From contig NZ_CAUI01000021.1 of NCBI RefSeq assembly GCF_000350165.1, positions 62,001 through 126,000 of the forward strand: 64,000 nt of DNA, read 5' to 3'. The first letter of the stretch is position 1, and the number at the start of each line of letters is the position of its first letter. The position numbers were made by a program, and so were the translations under genes. This DNA comes from Halanaerobium saccharolyticum subsp. saccharolyticum DSM 6643. GTDB taxonomy: Bacteria > Bacillota > Halanaerobiia > Halanaerobiales > Halanaerobiaceae. The notes under the pieces were generated by a model. It was not told the DNA's origin. It was given only the letters and a program-made list of their open reading frames with translations, and ran no database searches. Below, piece after piece: positions 28,272 to 36,070 of the stretch.

Positions 28272-28715
28272 TTAAGCCATTTTAATTTTAACTGGTGTTT
28301 GATTAGCAATATTATCACTAACTGGACATCGTTCTTTAACTTTTTTTAGCCATTTATTTAAAGTTTCTTCATTTGCATCTGTTTTAACATCAATTGATAC
28401 ATCTATTTCTTGATATCCAGCTCTTTTGTTTTCAGATTTCCCTCTAAATTTTGCAGGGTCAAGCTTACCTTTAATATCAATTTTTAAATCATCTAATTCA
28501 AAACCCATTTCACCGGCAACAAGATATCCTACAATATTTAAACATCCTGCTAAAGATGCTAATAGATATTCGACTGGATTAGGACCTTCTCCGCCACCTC
28601 CAAGTCTTTCTGGTTCATCAATAGTTATTTTTAAACCTCCAGTTGTTTCAACAACTGTTTTAGTATCATTTTTACCTTGTGCCTGAATAGAATATTTTGC
28701 TATAATTATAATCAC
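28272..28715 (-). CDS. OsmC/Ohr-family protein
   Basis: About 144-147 residues. PNPVEYLLASLAGCLNIVGY and KERCPVSDNIANQTPV carry the two conserved cysteines of the OsmC fold, which reduces hydroperoxides in characterised members. The only canonical start is a GTG at 28715, but that GTG is the end of the SD itself (GGAAGGTGAT). Spaced 8 nt from AAGG, as for other genes here, is an ATT at 28706, which I consider the more likely initiator. Convergent with the exported protein gene and divergent from niaR. Confidence 0.88.
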   Translation of the reverse strand: MIIIIAKYSIQAQGKNDTKTVVETTGGLKITIDEPERLGGGGEGPNPVEYLLASLAGCLNIVGYLVAGEMGFELDDLKIDIKGKLDPAKFRGKSENKRAGYQEIDVSIDVKTDANEETLNKWLKKVKERCPVSDNIANQTPVKIKMA

Positions 28716-28800
28716 CTTCCATTAAAAATTTTTTTAATTACTCTATTTTTATTTATTCTATAATTTAAATCAAATTCCTTCTTTTTAAATAGCTTAATAT

Positions 28801-28830
28801 CTTTACAGATGTAAAGACAGGTGATAGAAT
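28801..28830 (+). promoter_or_regulatory. niaR promoter with overlapping palindromic operator
   Basis: TTTACA (28802-28807), 17 bp, TAGAAT (28825-28830). The perfect inverted repeat CTTTACA-GA-TGTAAAG (28801-28816) covers the -35, and ACAGGTG follows in the spacer. A related sequence recurs before the transporter at 29405-29425. Likely the NiaR autoregulatory site (inference). Confidence 0.6.
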
Positions 28831-28857
28831 AGATAACATAGCAATTAAATTATTGAG

Positions 28858-29388
28858 GTGATAATAATTAAAACTAAAGTAAGAAGAGATAAATTACTGC
28901 AGAGATTAAAAAAATCAAAAGAGGCGTTAATTGGTTCTCAATTGGCAGAGGAATTTGGAGTTAGTCGTCAGGTTATTGTCCAGGATGTTGCTCTTTTAAG
29001 GGCAGAAGGAGAGAAAATAGTTGCTACTTCTCAGGGCTATTTTTATGAAGAGAACTTAGGAATGACAACTGTTAAAACTTCTATTGCCTGTTCTCATGGA
29101 GATCAGGAAGAATTAAAAGATGAACTTTTAACTGTGGTTAATTATGGAGGCAGAGTTATCGATGTTAAGGTTGAACATCCTATTTATGGAGACCTTAGTG
29201 GGAATTTAATGATCAGCAATATAGAAGAGGTCGATAATTTTATCAAAAATTATCAAAATAATGAGGCTCAATTACTTTCAAAATTAACTGAGGGAGTTCA
29301 CTTACACACAATTGAAGCTGTTAATATGCAGGTTTTAAAAAAAATTAAAGAAGAATTAAAAGAAAAGGGATACTTGATGGAAGAATAA
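28858..29388 (+). CDS. niaR: Nicotinate-responsive repressor NiaR
   Basis: About 173-176 residues. An N-terminal HTH_11 winged helix (LKKSKEALIGSQLAEEFGVS, then RQVIVQDVALLRAEG) is followed by a 3H domain with its three conserved histidine regions: IACSHGDQEEL, KVEHPIYGDLSGNL and EGVHLHTIEA. This pair defines NiaR/YrxA, which represses NAD synthesis or niacin uptake genes when nicotinate is present. The GTG at 28858 is the tail of the SD GAGGTG. An ATT at 28867, 8 nt after GAGG, is the likelier start. A palindrome lies over its own promoter. Confidence 0.92.
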   Translation: MIIIKTKVRRDKLLQRLKKSKEALIGSQLAEEFGVSRQVIVQDVALLRAEGEKIVATSQGYFYEENLGMTTVKTSIACSHGDQEELKDELLTVVNYGGRVIDVKVEHPIYGDLSGNLMISNIEEVDNFIKNYQNNEAQLLSKLTEGVHLHTIEAVNMQVLKKIKEELKEKGYLMEE

Positions 29389-29404
29389 TTTTTTGCTTTT
29401 ACTG

Positions 29405-29435
29405 TCAAGACACCTGTAAACTTGAGCTGTAATAT
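29405..29435 (+). promoter_or_regulatory. Candidate NiaR operator and promoter of the symporter operon
   Basis: AAGACA (29407-29412), 17 bp, TAATAT (29430-29435) is a plausible promoter. The sequence TCAAGACACCTGTAAACTTGA spans 29405-29425 with TCAAG/CTTGA ends. Its reverse strand contains TTTACAGGTGT, which matches TTTACAGATGT of the niaR operator at 28802 in 10 of 11 positions. Confidence 0.55.
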
Positions 29436-29450
29436 TTGGAGGTTATAAAT

Positions 29451-29651
29451 TTGAAAAATGATAAATTAAAAAAGTTGCGTTGGCTTTATACATTATTAAT
29501 TTTACTGCTGATAATTACCGCTTTTGCCATACCTTATCTAATGCTTAATTCAATTAATCTTTTTAGAGGAGCCTTTTTATTTTGGATTCTTTTTGCTTTA
29601 ATTGTTATTTTTATAACTATAAAAATTACAACTTACTGGAGGAGTAATTAA
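29451..29651 (+). CDS. Small two-helix membrane protein, symporter partner
   Basis: 66 residues from a TTG at 29451. A TTG at 29436 overlaps the SD GGAGG (29438-29442). Two transmembrane helices (about residues 10-33 and 38-60) lie between a Lys-rich N-terminus and a short basic tail. Its stop overlaps the symporter ATG by one base. Small proteins of this size (DUF3311 or YhdT-like) commonly precede sodium:solute symporter genes, PanF being one example. The exact family here is inferred from size and position, not from a motif. Confidence 0.75.
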   Translation: MKNDKLKKLRWLYTLLILLLIITAFAIPYLMLNSINLFRGAFLFWILFALIVIFITIKITTYWRSN

Positions 29652-31138
29652 TGTCAATCACATATTTATATACAGCAGTGATTTTATACATAATAATTGG
29701 TTCGATAGTTGCCTTAATGGCCAGAAAAGAAATGAATGAGGGGGTTGTCGAATATTTTTTAAGTGGCAGAAATACAGGTGGTTTTGTGGCTGCTCTTTCT
29801 TATAGTGCAACCACCTATAGTGCTTTTATGATGATTGGCCTGGCAGGCTTTACATATTCAGGTGGGGTAGGAGCTCTTGGCTTTGAGTTAGTTTATTTAT
29901 CTGGATTGTCTTTGGTAGCATTTTTTGGACCCCGCTTTTGGTTGATTGGTAAAAAAAACAACTACGTCTCTCCCTATGAAATGCTGGGTGACCGCTATCA
30001 AAATCAATGGATAGCTTTTGCAGCTTCACTTTCAGCTTTTGTTTTTTTAATTCCATATCTTGCTGTACAGCTAATGGGAGTTGGTTACCTATTAAATGGA
30101 CTTTCTAGAGGCGAAATTCCATTTATATTTGGGGTTGGAATTGCTGTTGTTTTAGCTATTGCCTGGGCTTTAATTGCTGGGATGAAATCTGTCACCTGGA
30201 CTGATTCTCTGCAATCATTGATTATGATTTTAATCAGTATTATAATTTTGTTTTATGTAGTTTATCAGCATTTGGGTGGCTTTAAAGCTTTTTTTGATTC
30301 GTTGGCAGCCCTGGAAGGAAATGTACTGACTGTCCCGGGACCGGGTTTTTTCAAATTCAAAACTTTTCTTAGCTTAAGTTTGCCCTGGTTTTTCTTTTCT
30401 ATTTCTAATCCTCAAGTCAGTCAGCGCCTTTTCATTCCGAGGGATTTAAAAGCGATGAAAACAATGATTAAGGGTTTTCTGCTTTTTGGATTTATCTATA
30501 CCCTAGTTTCAGTTTTTTGGGGTTTTTCAGCTAGGCTTTTAATTCCTGGACTGAGTAATGCTGACCTGGCAACACCGGAGCTCTTGGCATCTCAATATGT
30601 GCCAGATATTTTAGCATTGGTAGCTATGATTGGAATTACAGCAGCAGCTATTTCTACTATTGACTCAATTATGCTAACTTTATCGTCACTGGCAGTAAGA
30701 GATATTTTTAAAAATATGGAAGATAATCTGGAGAAAGATCAGAATCTAAGACAGCTGAGGACTGCTAAAATTGCTATTTTAATTATTGCACTTTTAGGAT
30801 TTTTATTTGCAATTCAGGAGTTAGATTTAATTGCTGCTCTCTCAGTAGCAGCTTCAATTGGACTACTGGTAGTGGTTCCTTCTATGTTTGGTGCTTTTTT
30901 CTGGAAAAAAGCTACAGCAGCAGCTTCTTTGAGCAGTATCATTATTGGTTCAATTACTGCTTTGTATCTACAGTTAAGCAGTTGGAGTCCGTTCGGTTAT
31001 GGGGCTGGAGTCTGGACTCTGATAGTTTCGACCTTTATTTTTATTATTTTAAGTTTGTTTACAAAAGCTCCCAAAAAGAAGGCCGACGAGTTTATTGATT
31101 ATATCAATAAAGAGTGTAACAAAAGAAACATAATTTAA
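29651..31138 (+). CDS. Sodium:solute symporter (SSS family), candidate niacin transporter
   Basis: 495 residues with about 13 hydrophobic segments. The family signatures near the N-terminus are EYFLSGRNTGGFVAALSYSA and TTYSAFMMIGLAGFTYSGGV, and ISTIDSIMLTLSSLAVRD later on is the conserved TM8-region Ser-rich motif. Closest in feel to the PanF-like branch. Solute specificity cannot be read from the sequence, but it follows niaR and a NiaR-like operator precedes its operon, so nicotinate or nicotinamide is the working guess. Known NiaR-controlled carriers are of other families, so this assignment is a hypothesis. Confidence 0.85.
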   Translation: MSITYLYTAVILYIIIGSIVALMARKEMNEGVVEYFLSGRNTGGFVAALSYSATTYSAFMMIGLAGFTYSGGVGALGFELVYLSGLSLVAFFGPRFWLIGKKNNYVSPYEMLGDRYQNQWIAFAASLSAFVFLIPYLAVQLMGVGYLLNGLSRGEIPFIFGVGIAVVLAIAWALIAGMKSVTWTDSLQSLIMILISIIILFYVVYQHLGGFKAFFDSLAALEGNVLTVPGPGFFKFKTFLSLSLPWFFFSISNPQVSQRLFIPRDLKAMKTMIKGFLLFGFIYTLVSVFWGFSARLLIPGLSNADLATPELLASQYVPDILALVAMIGITAAAISTIDSIMLTLSSLAVRDIFKNMEDNLEKDQNLRQLRTAKIAILIIALLGFLFAIQELDLIAALSVAASIGLLVVVPSMFGAFFWKKATAAASLSSIIIGSITALYLQLSSWSPFGYGAGVWTLIVSTFIFIILSLFTKAPKKKADEFIDYINKECNKRNII

Positions 31139-31189
31139 TGTTTTTACTTAAAATTAAACTAAAATAAAATTTATAATGATAAATTCTGC

Positions 31190-31218
31190 TTGACAAAATA
31201 TTTTTTATAAGGTAAAAT
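31190..31218 (+). promoter_or_regulatory. Promoter of the pheA T-box transcript
   Basis: TTGACA (31190-31195), a 17-bp spacer and TAAAAT (31213-31218), about 55 bp before Stem I of the T-box. Confidence 0.75.
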
Positions 31219-31269
31219 TAAAAAAACTTGAGTTAAAGTTAAAAAAACAACAAATAATATTAAAAAACT

Positions 31270-31532
31270 TTGATCAGGGAAAGTAACTGGAATAATTTAT
31301 CTCAGCGAAGCAGGGTTAGTGAGAGCCTGCCGGTAAGTGTTTTAGTGAAGTTCCCCTGTGAGTTGTTAGCTGAACAAAAAAGTAAGCTTATACCGGCTGT
31401 CTACCGTTATCCTGACAGATTATTGGAACTAACTAAGTTTCTGTAATTGTTGAGTGGGCTTTTTATCAGCCAAAAAGATTGGTACCACGAGAATTCAAAC
31501 CCTCGTTCTTTAATTAGAACGGGGGTTTTTTG
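31270..31532 (+). promoter_or_regulatory. T-box leader, Phe specifier, controlling pheA
   Basis: Stem I closes with CAGGG (31275-31279) and CCCTG (31354-31358). It has the AGTA bulge on the 5' side and GAA on the 3' side, followed by the specifier TTC (31351-31353), a Phe codon. The distal arm (about 31300-31335) is the normal long form. The T-box motif TTGGTACCACGAG (31479-31491) offers UGGU to pair with an ACCA end, which fits tRNA-Phe with discriminator A. A strong terminator (31498-31532) competes with the antiterminator. Uncharged tRNA-Phe should allow readthrough into pheA. Confidence 0.93.
31498..31532 (+). terminator. Attenuator terminator of the Phe T-box
   Basis: AACCCTCGTTCT (31498-31509) pairs with AGAACGGGGGTT (31516-31527), followed by T residues. 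Confidence 0.92.
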
Positions 31533-31577
31533 ATTTTCTGAACCGATTAGATAAAATACCAGAATAGGAGTGAGTAG

Positions 31578-32444
31578 ATGAGTAGTTTAGAATATGGATA
31601 TTTAGGACCACCTGGAACTTTTAGTGAACAGGCAATTTCAATTTATTGTAAAAAGCATGGGGGTAAAACAAAGGGTTTCTCATCAATTAGGGATATCGTT
31701 AAGGCAGTAATAAATGATCAGGTTCAGCTGGGACTGTTGCCTTTAGAAAATTCACTTGAGGGATCAGTTAATTTAAGTCTTGATCTTTTATATCAGCATT
31801 CGGAATTGAAGCTCTATAGAGAAATTATACTGCCAATTTCTCATTATTTGTTGGCTCAGAAAGGAGTGACTAAAGCAGAGATTAAAGAGATTTACAGTCA
31901 CCCTCAGGCAATTGCTCAATCTGGAAATTATTTAGCGAAAGAATTTGAAAATGCGAAAATTGTTTATACAGATAGCACAGCAGCAGCAGCAAAAAAAGCA
32001 ATGGAAGCTAAGAATAGGGCGGCGGTTGGATCAATAAGATTAGCTGATATTTATGATCTTGAAATTCTAGAAAATAATTTGCAGGGAGATTTGCCAAACT
32101 CAACTCGCTTTGTGTTAGCGGCCAAAAAAAATAAAGATTTTTCCGGGAATAATCATCTTGGAGAATCGGCAGCAAGTGATTTTAAAACATCTATAATTTG
32201 TGCTCCAGAGGTCAATGAAGCGGGAATACTTTATAAAATGCTTGGTAAATTTGCTGAAGAGAATATAGATCTAACAAGAATTGAGTCTCGCCCCAGCCGG
32301 CAGCAGCTTGGAGAATATATTTTCTACATTGATTTAAAAGGGTGTATTAGTGATAAAAATCTAAGTTCAGCCCTAGCAAAAGTGGAAAAAATGTCATCTT
32401 ATTTTAGACTTTTAGGTTCTTATACAAAGACAGTAATGGAATAA
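31578..32444 (+). CDS. pheA: Prephenate dehydratase
   Basis: 288 residues, a monofunctional dehydratase without a chorismate mutase domain. The catalytic PDT domain starts YGYLGPPGTFSEQA and contains PLENSLEGSVNLSLDLL and the conserved STRFVLAAKK near residue 178. The C-terminal ACT domain carries ESRPSRQQLGEYIFYIDLKG, the phenylalanine-binding region that gives allosteric feedback. It converts prephenate to phenylpyruvate. A Phe T-box upstream adds transcriptional feedback by the same end product. SD GGAGTG precedes the ATG. Confidence 0.97.
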   Translation: MSSLEYGYLGPPGTFSEQAISIYCKKHGGKTKGFSSIRDIVKAVINDQVQLGLLPLENSLEGSVNLSLDLLYQHSELKLYREIILPISHYLLAQKGVTKAEIKEIYSHPQAIAQSGNYLAKEFENAKIVYTDSTAAAAKKAMEAKNRAAVGSIRLADIYDLEILENNLQGDLPNSTRFVLAAKKNKDFSGNNHLGESAASDFKTSIICAPEVNEAGILYKMLGKFAEENIDLTRIESRPSRQQLGEYIFYIDLKGCISDKNLSSALAKVEKMSSYFRLLGSYTKTVME

Positions 32445-32494
32445 TTTTTGAATTTTAAAAACTAAATATTTGGGCGAAAAAGCAGTATTTTTAT

Positions 32495-32523
32495 TTGACA
32501 GAAGTAAAATTGCCTGCTATAAT
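32495..32523 (+). promoter_or_regulatory. Promoter of the aro operon T-box transcript
   Basis: TTGACA (32495-32500), 17 bp, TATAAT (32518-32523): a consensus promoter. Confidence 0.8.
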
Positions 32524-32555
32524 ACTCATTAAATAAATAAATTCACTTAAAAACT

Positions 32556-32756
32556 TTGAAAGAGGACCTAGTAAGCTATAGCTGAAATACACCTCTTGAG
32601 TTGCCAGCTGAAAGTTAAACGAGTAAGCTTAAAGGCCGTCAACCGTCGTTACCCGGTGCGGAAGTGTTAGCTTCCAGAGAGATAATCTGTTATTTAATGA
32701 GATTAAAACAGGTGGTACCGCGATATCAATCGCCCTGACTAAGGGGCGATTTTTTG
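32556..32756 (+). promoter_or_regulatory. T-box leader, Tyr specifier, with very short Stem I
   Basis: AAGAGG (32560-32565) pairs with CCTCTT (32592-32597). Inside are the AGTA bulge, a 3-bp cap AGC/GCT with TATA loop, GAA, and the specifier TAC (32588-32590), a Tyr codon. Stem I is only 38 nt, against about 84 nt in the neighbouring Phe T-box. The Stem II region (GAGTTGCCAGCTGAA and GAGTAAGCTTA) matches that of the Phe leader. The T-box motif AGGTGGTACCGCG is at 32710-32722, and the terminator AATCGCCC/GGGCGATT (32728-32751) with T run ends the leader. It controls aroF-tyrA-aroA-hisC-aroF-aroC. Confidence 0.9.
32728..32756 (+). terminator. Attenuator terminator of the Tyr T-box
   Basis: AATCGCCC (32728-32735) pairs with GGGCGATT (32744-32751), followed by T residues. 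Confidence 0.92.
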
Positions 32757-32811
32757 CATTTTTATAGTATTTTAATAAAACGGTAGTTAAAAGTAGAGAG
32801 GAGAATTAATT

Positions 32812-33861
32812 ATGATAGCAGTATTAAAAAGAAATGCAAGTCAAGAAGATAAGAATCAAGTCATTGAGGTAATTAGAGGAGAAAATTTTGAGGTCCATCC
32901 AATTCAGGGAGTTGAAAAAACAGTAGTAGGTGTTTTAGGAGATCCAGCCAGAAAATCAAATTTGAAAGAAAAGTTACAGACGATGGGGGCAGTAGAAAAA
33001 GTTGTTTTAATCTCTGATCCCTATAAACTGACCAGCTGGAATTTCAAACAGCAGAAAACTGTGATTGATTTAGGTGATGGAGTTAAAGTTGGAGGCCCAG
33101 AACTGACAGTAATGGCCGGACCGTGCTCTGTAGAAAGTAGAGAACAGATAATAGAAACTGCAAAGATTGTTAAAGCTGGAGGAGCTAAAATTTTACGTGG
33201 GGGAGCATTTAAGCCAAGAACTTCTCCCTATTCTTTTCAGGGTTTAGGAGAAGAAGGATTAAAGCTAATGGCAGAGGCTAGAGAGGAAACGGGTCTAAAA
33301 ATTGTAACTGAATTGATGGATATTGAACATATAGATGTTGTTTGCAAATATACAGATATTATTCAGATTGGGGCTCGAAACATGAAAAATTACTCCCTTT
33401 TAAAAGAAATTGGTAAATTAGATAAACCGGTTATGCTTAAAAGAGGTATGGCAGCTACTATAAAAGAATGGCTTTTAGCTGCAGAATATGTAATGAATAA
33501 TGGTAATCATAACGTTATTTTATGTGAAAGAGGAGTTAGAACTTTTGGGGAAGAGACCAGAAATACCATGGACCTAAGTTCAATTCCTTTAGTGCAGCAG
33601 TTAAGTCATTTACCAGTAATTGCTGATCCTAGTCATGGTACAGGGCGCTGGGAGTTAGTGACTCCAGTTGCAAGAGCTGCAGTGGCTGTTGGTGCAGATG
33701 GAATTATGGTTGAAGTTCACCCTGATCCTCAAAATGCACTTTCTGATGGCCCTCAGTCATTAAAGCCTAAAAACTTTCAGTTAATGATGGACGAAATAAA
33801 TGCTATTTCCGAATCTCTGCATAGTTTTGAGGCTAGAGAAAGAAAAATAGCATATGCCTAA
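32812..33861 (+). CDS. aroF: DAHP synthase, type I-beta, copy 1
   Basis: 349 residues. An N-terminal ferredoxin-like regulatory domain (about residues 1-70, MIAVLKRNASQEDKNQVIEV) precedes the TIM-barrel catalytic domain with MAGPCSVES, GGAFKPRTSPYSFQG, LKRGMAATIKEWLLAAEY and IADPSHGTGRWELV (metal and PEP ligands). It condenses phosphoenolpyruvate and erythrose-4-phosphate. This domain order is that of the Thermotoga-type enzyme, inhibited by Tyr or Phe. It overlaps tyrA by 8 nt. A second, very similar copy lies in the same operon at 37181. Confidence 0.96.
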   Translation: MIAVLKRNASQEDKNQVIEVIRGENFEVHPIQGVEKTVVGVLGDPARKSNLKEKLQTMGAVEKVVLISDPYKLTSWNFKQQKTVIDLGDGVKVGGPELTVMAGPCSVESREQIIETAKIVKAGGAKILRGGAFKPRTSPYSFQGLGEEGLKLMAEAREETGLKIVTELMDIEHIDVVCKYTDIIQIGARNMKNYSLLKEIGKLDKPVMLKRGMAATIKEWLLAAEYVMNNGNHNVILCERGVRTFGEETRNTMDLSSIPLVQQLSHLPVIADPSHGTGRWELVTPVARAAVAVGADGIMVEVHPDPQNALSDGPQSLKPKNFQLMMDEINAISESLHSFEARERKIAYA

Positions 33862-34768
33862 ATTTAAAAAAATTGCTGTTGTCGGGATAGGCTTGATAGG
33901 AGCCTCCCTGGCAGCAGCTTTAAAAAAATATGATCCTAATATTAAAATAACGGCAGTCGATAGATGTTTAGAAAGTATCAAAAAAGCAGAGAAATTGGAG
34001 ATTATTGATCAAGGATTTACGGAGCTTAAAGATAATTTAAGTGAGGCAGAGCTGATTTTTATCGCAGTACCGGTAGCGGCAATTCCTTCAGTAATTAGAA
34101 AAATTAAAGATGGAAGCAAGGGAAAACAGCTGCTGGTTGATGCGGGCAGCACCAAAAAAGAAATTATGCTGCAGGCCAAAGAAATTTTAGCAGGGACTAA
34201 AAAAATATTTGTGGGGGGGCATCCAATGGCCGGTTCTCATAAATCAGGTTTAGACTGGCATCAGGTTGATTTATTTAAAGATGCGCCTTTTATTCTAACT
34301 CCCTGGATTGAAGAAAGCAAAAGTTTGTTACCTACAGACGAAGCTTTAAAAAACTCAAATGTGGAGGAAGAACAGCTGCAGCAGCTTAAAGAATTAATTG
34401 AAAATCTAAAAGCTAAAGTCCATATTATTTCGGCGGAAGAGCACGACCGCTGTACAGCTTATTTAAGCCACCTTCCTCATCTGTTATCTTCAGCTTTAGT
34501 TAACTTAAGCTCGAAAAGGGATTTGGACAGCAGTTTTTTAGAACTTTCTGGAAGTGGCTATCGGGATATGACCAGAATCGCAGGAAGTTCACCAGAATTA
34601 TGGCAGGATATAATTATTTCGAATAGAAAGAATTTGTCAGAGTTGGTAACTGAATATATAGCTGAATTAAAAGAATTACAATTGAACTTAGAAAATAATG
34701 AAGAAAACAAAATTTATAATTTTTTGGCAAGTGCAGCAGAGATTAAAAATAAAAGTAGAGAGAAATGA
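33854..34768 (+). CDS. tyrA: Prephenate dehydrogenase
   Basis: 304 residues. An N-terminal Rossmann motif (IAVVGIGLIGASLAAALKKY) and the catalytic-histidine region GGHPMAGSHKSGLDW, followed by the helical domain with EEHDRCTAYLSHLPHLLSSA and SGSGYRDMTRIAGSSPELW, match TyrA. It oxidatively decarboxylates prephenate to 4-hydroxyphenylpyruvate. There is no ACT domain after residue 290, so allosteric control by Tyr may rest on other parts or on the Tyr T-box. The ATG lies inside the aroF end (8-nt overlap), suggesting coupled translation. Confidence 0.95.
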   Translation: MPKFKKIAVVGIGLIGASLAAALKKYDPNIKITAVDRCLESIKKAEKLEIIDQGFTELKDNLSEAELIFIAVPVAAIPSVIRKIKDGSKGKQLLVDAGSTKKEIMLQAKEILAGTKKIFVGGHPMAGSHKSGLDWHQVDLFKDAPFILTPWIEESKSLLPTDEALKNSNVEEEQLQQLKELIENLKAKVHIISAEEHDRCTAYLSHLPHLLSSALVNLSSKRDLDSSFLELSGSGYRDMTRIAGSSPELWQDIIISNRKNLSELVTEYIAELKELQLNLENNEENKIYNFLASAAEIKNKSREK

Positions 34769-34777
34769 GGAGAAAAG

Positions 34778-36070
34778 ATGGTATATCAAGTTAATCCAGC
34801 AAAAAAAATTAGTGGTGAAATAAAAGTTCCGGGGGATAAGTCAATTTCGCATCGATCATTAATTTTATCATCAATAGCAGAAGGAGAAAGTGAAATTGAG
34901 GGTCTATTAGAGGCCGAGGACTGTTTAAGTACAATGGGAATCATGCGTGATTTGGGTATAGAAATTGAAAAAAAAGCTAAAGAAAGATATACTGTTAAAG
35001 GTAAGGGTCTTGATGGACTCGAAGAAGCAGATGATGTTTTAGATTGCGGGAATTCAGGTACATCAATGAGACTATTAGCTGGACTTTTAGCATCTCAAGA
35101 TTTTTATTCAGTTTTAACAGGCGATCATTCACTGCGCAAACGGCCAATGCAGAGAATAATTGGACCTCTTTCAAAAATGGGTGCTGAAATCTGGTCCCGC
35201 CGGAATGGTTTAGCACCACTCAGTATTAACGGTCAGGAATTAAGCAGTATGGAATATAAACTTCCTGTTGCTAGTGCTCAGCTTAAATCTTCTATATTAT
35301 TGGCATCCTTAAAAACAAAAAGTGAAACTGTAATTATTGAGCCAGCAGTTTCCAGAGATCATACAGAAAGAATGCTCAAGGGTGCAGGTATAGATTTAGA
35401 AATTAAAGCAGATAGAATTATTTTAAAAGAAGCAGCTAAAAGGAAGCTGAATCCTTTTAAGATAAAGGTTCCTGGAGATATTTCTTCAGCAGCTTTTTTT
35501 ATTGCAGCTGGACTTTTAGCAGAAAGCGGAGAACTTTTAATTAAAAATGTTGGAATTAATGAAACACGAAGCGGTTTTTTGGAAGTTGTAGAAGCGATGA
35601 ATGGAAATCTTGAACTTCTAAATCGAAAAGAACAAGGTGGTGAGCCAACTGCAGATATTCTAGTTAAAGCATCTAAGCTAAAGGGATGCGAAGTCAGTGG
35701 AGAAATCATTCCTCGATTAATAGACGAAATCCCAATTATTTCTGTAATGGCAGTTATGGCTGAAGGTAAAACTATAATCAAAGATGCTGAAGAACTGAGA
35801 GTTAAAGAAACGGATCGGATAAAAGCTGTAGTAAATGAATTTGAAAAATTGGGTATAGAAATTAAAGAAAACAAAGATGGCATGGAAATTATTGGAATAC
35901 AAACAGTTGAAGGCGGAATTGAAGTTGATAGTTATCACGACCATCGGATCGCGATGTCACTGGCAGTTTTAGCTTTAAACACTGAAAAAGGAATTACTAT
36001 TAATGGTAGTGAAATCATTTCAACTTCTTTTCCGAATTTTAAAGAACTTTTATTAGAGGTGGTAAAGTGA
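34778..36070 (+). CDS. aroA: 3-phosphoshikimate 1-carboxyvinyltransferase (EPSP synthase)
   Basis: 430 residues. The PEP- and shikimate-binding signatures are GDKSISHRSLILSSIAEGES near the start, LDCGNSGTSMRLLAGLLA, LPVASAQLKSSILLAS and RVKETDRIKAVVNEFEKLG, with YHDHRIAMSLAVLAL at the end. Residue patterns around the NSGTSMR loop look like the class II-like (CP4-type) rather than the E. coli form, but this is a by-eye judgement. It lies 9 nt after tyrA and overlaps hisC by four bases. Confidence 0.96.
   Translation: MVYQVNPAKKISGEIKVPGDKSISHRSLILSSIAEGESEIEGLLEAEDCLSTMGIMRDLGIEIEKKAKERYTVKGKGLDGLEEADDVLDCGNSGTSMRLLAGLLASQDFYSVLTGDHSLRKRPMQRIIGPLSKMGAEIWSRRNGLAPLSINGQELSSMEYKLPVASAQLKSSILLASLKTKSETVIIEPAVSRDHTERMLKGAGIDLEIKADRIILKEAAKRKLNPFKIKVPGDISSAAFFIAAGLLAESGELLIKNVGINETRSGFLEVVEAMNGNLELLNRKEQGGEPTADILVKASKLKGCEVSGEIIPRLIDEIPIISVMAVMAEGKTIIKDAEELRVKETDRIKAVVNEFEKLGIEIKENKDGMEIIGIQTVEGGIEVDSYHDHRIAMSLAVLALNTEKGITINGSEIISTSFPNFKELLLEVVK

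Noticed and set aside
35359-35883. 174-codon minus-strand ORF within aroA
   Set aside because: It is a reverse-frame shadow of a clear EPSP synthase with all motifs.
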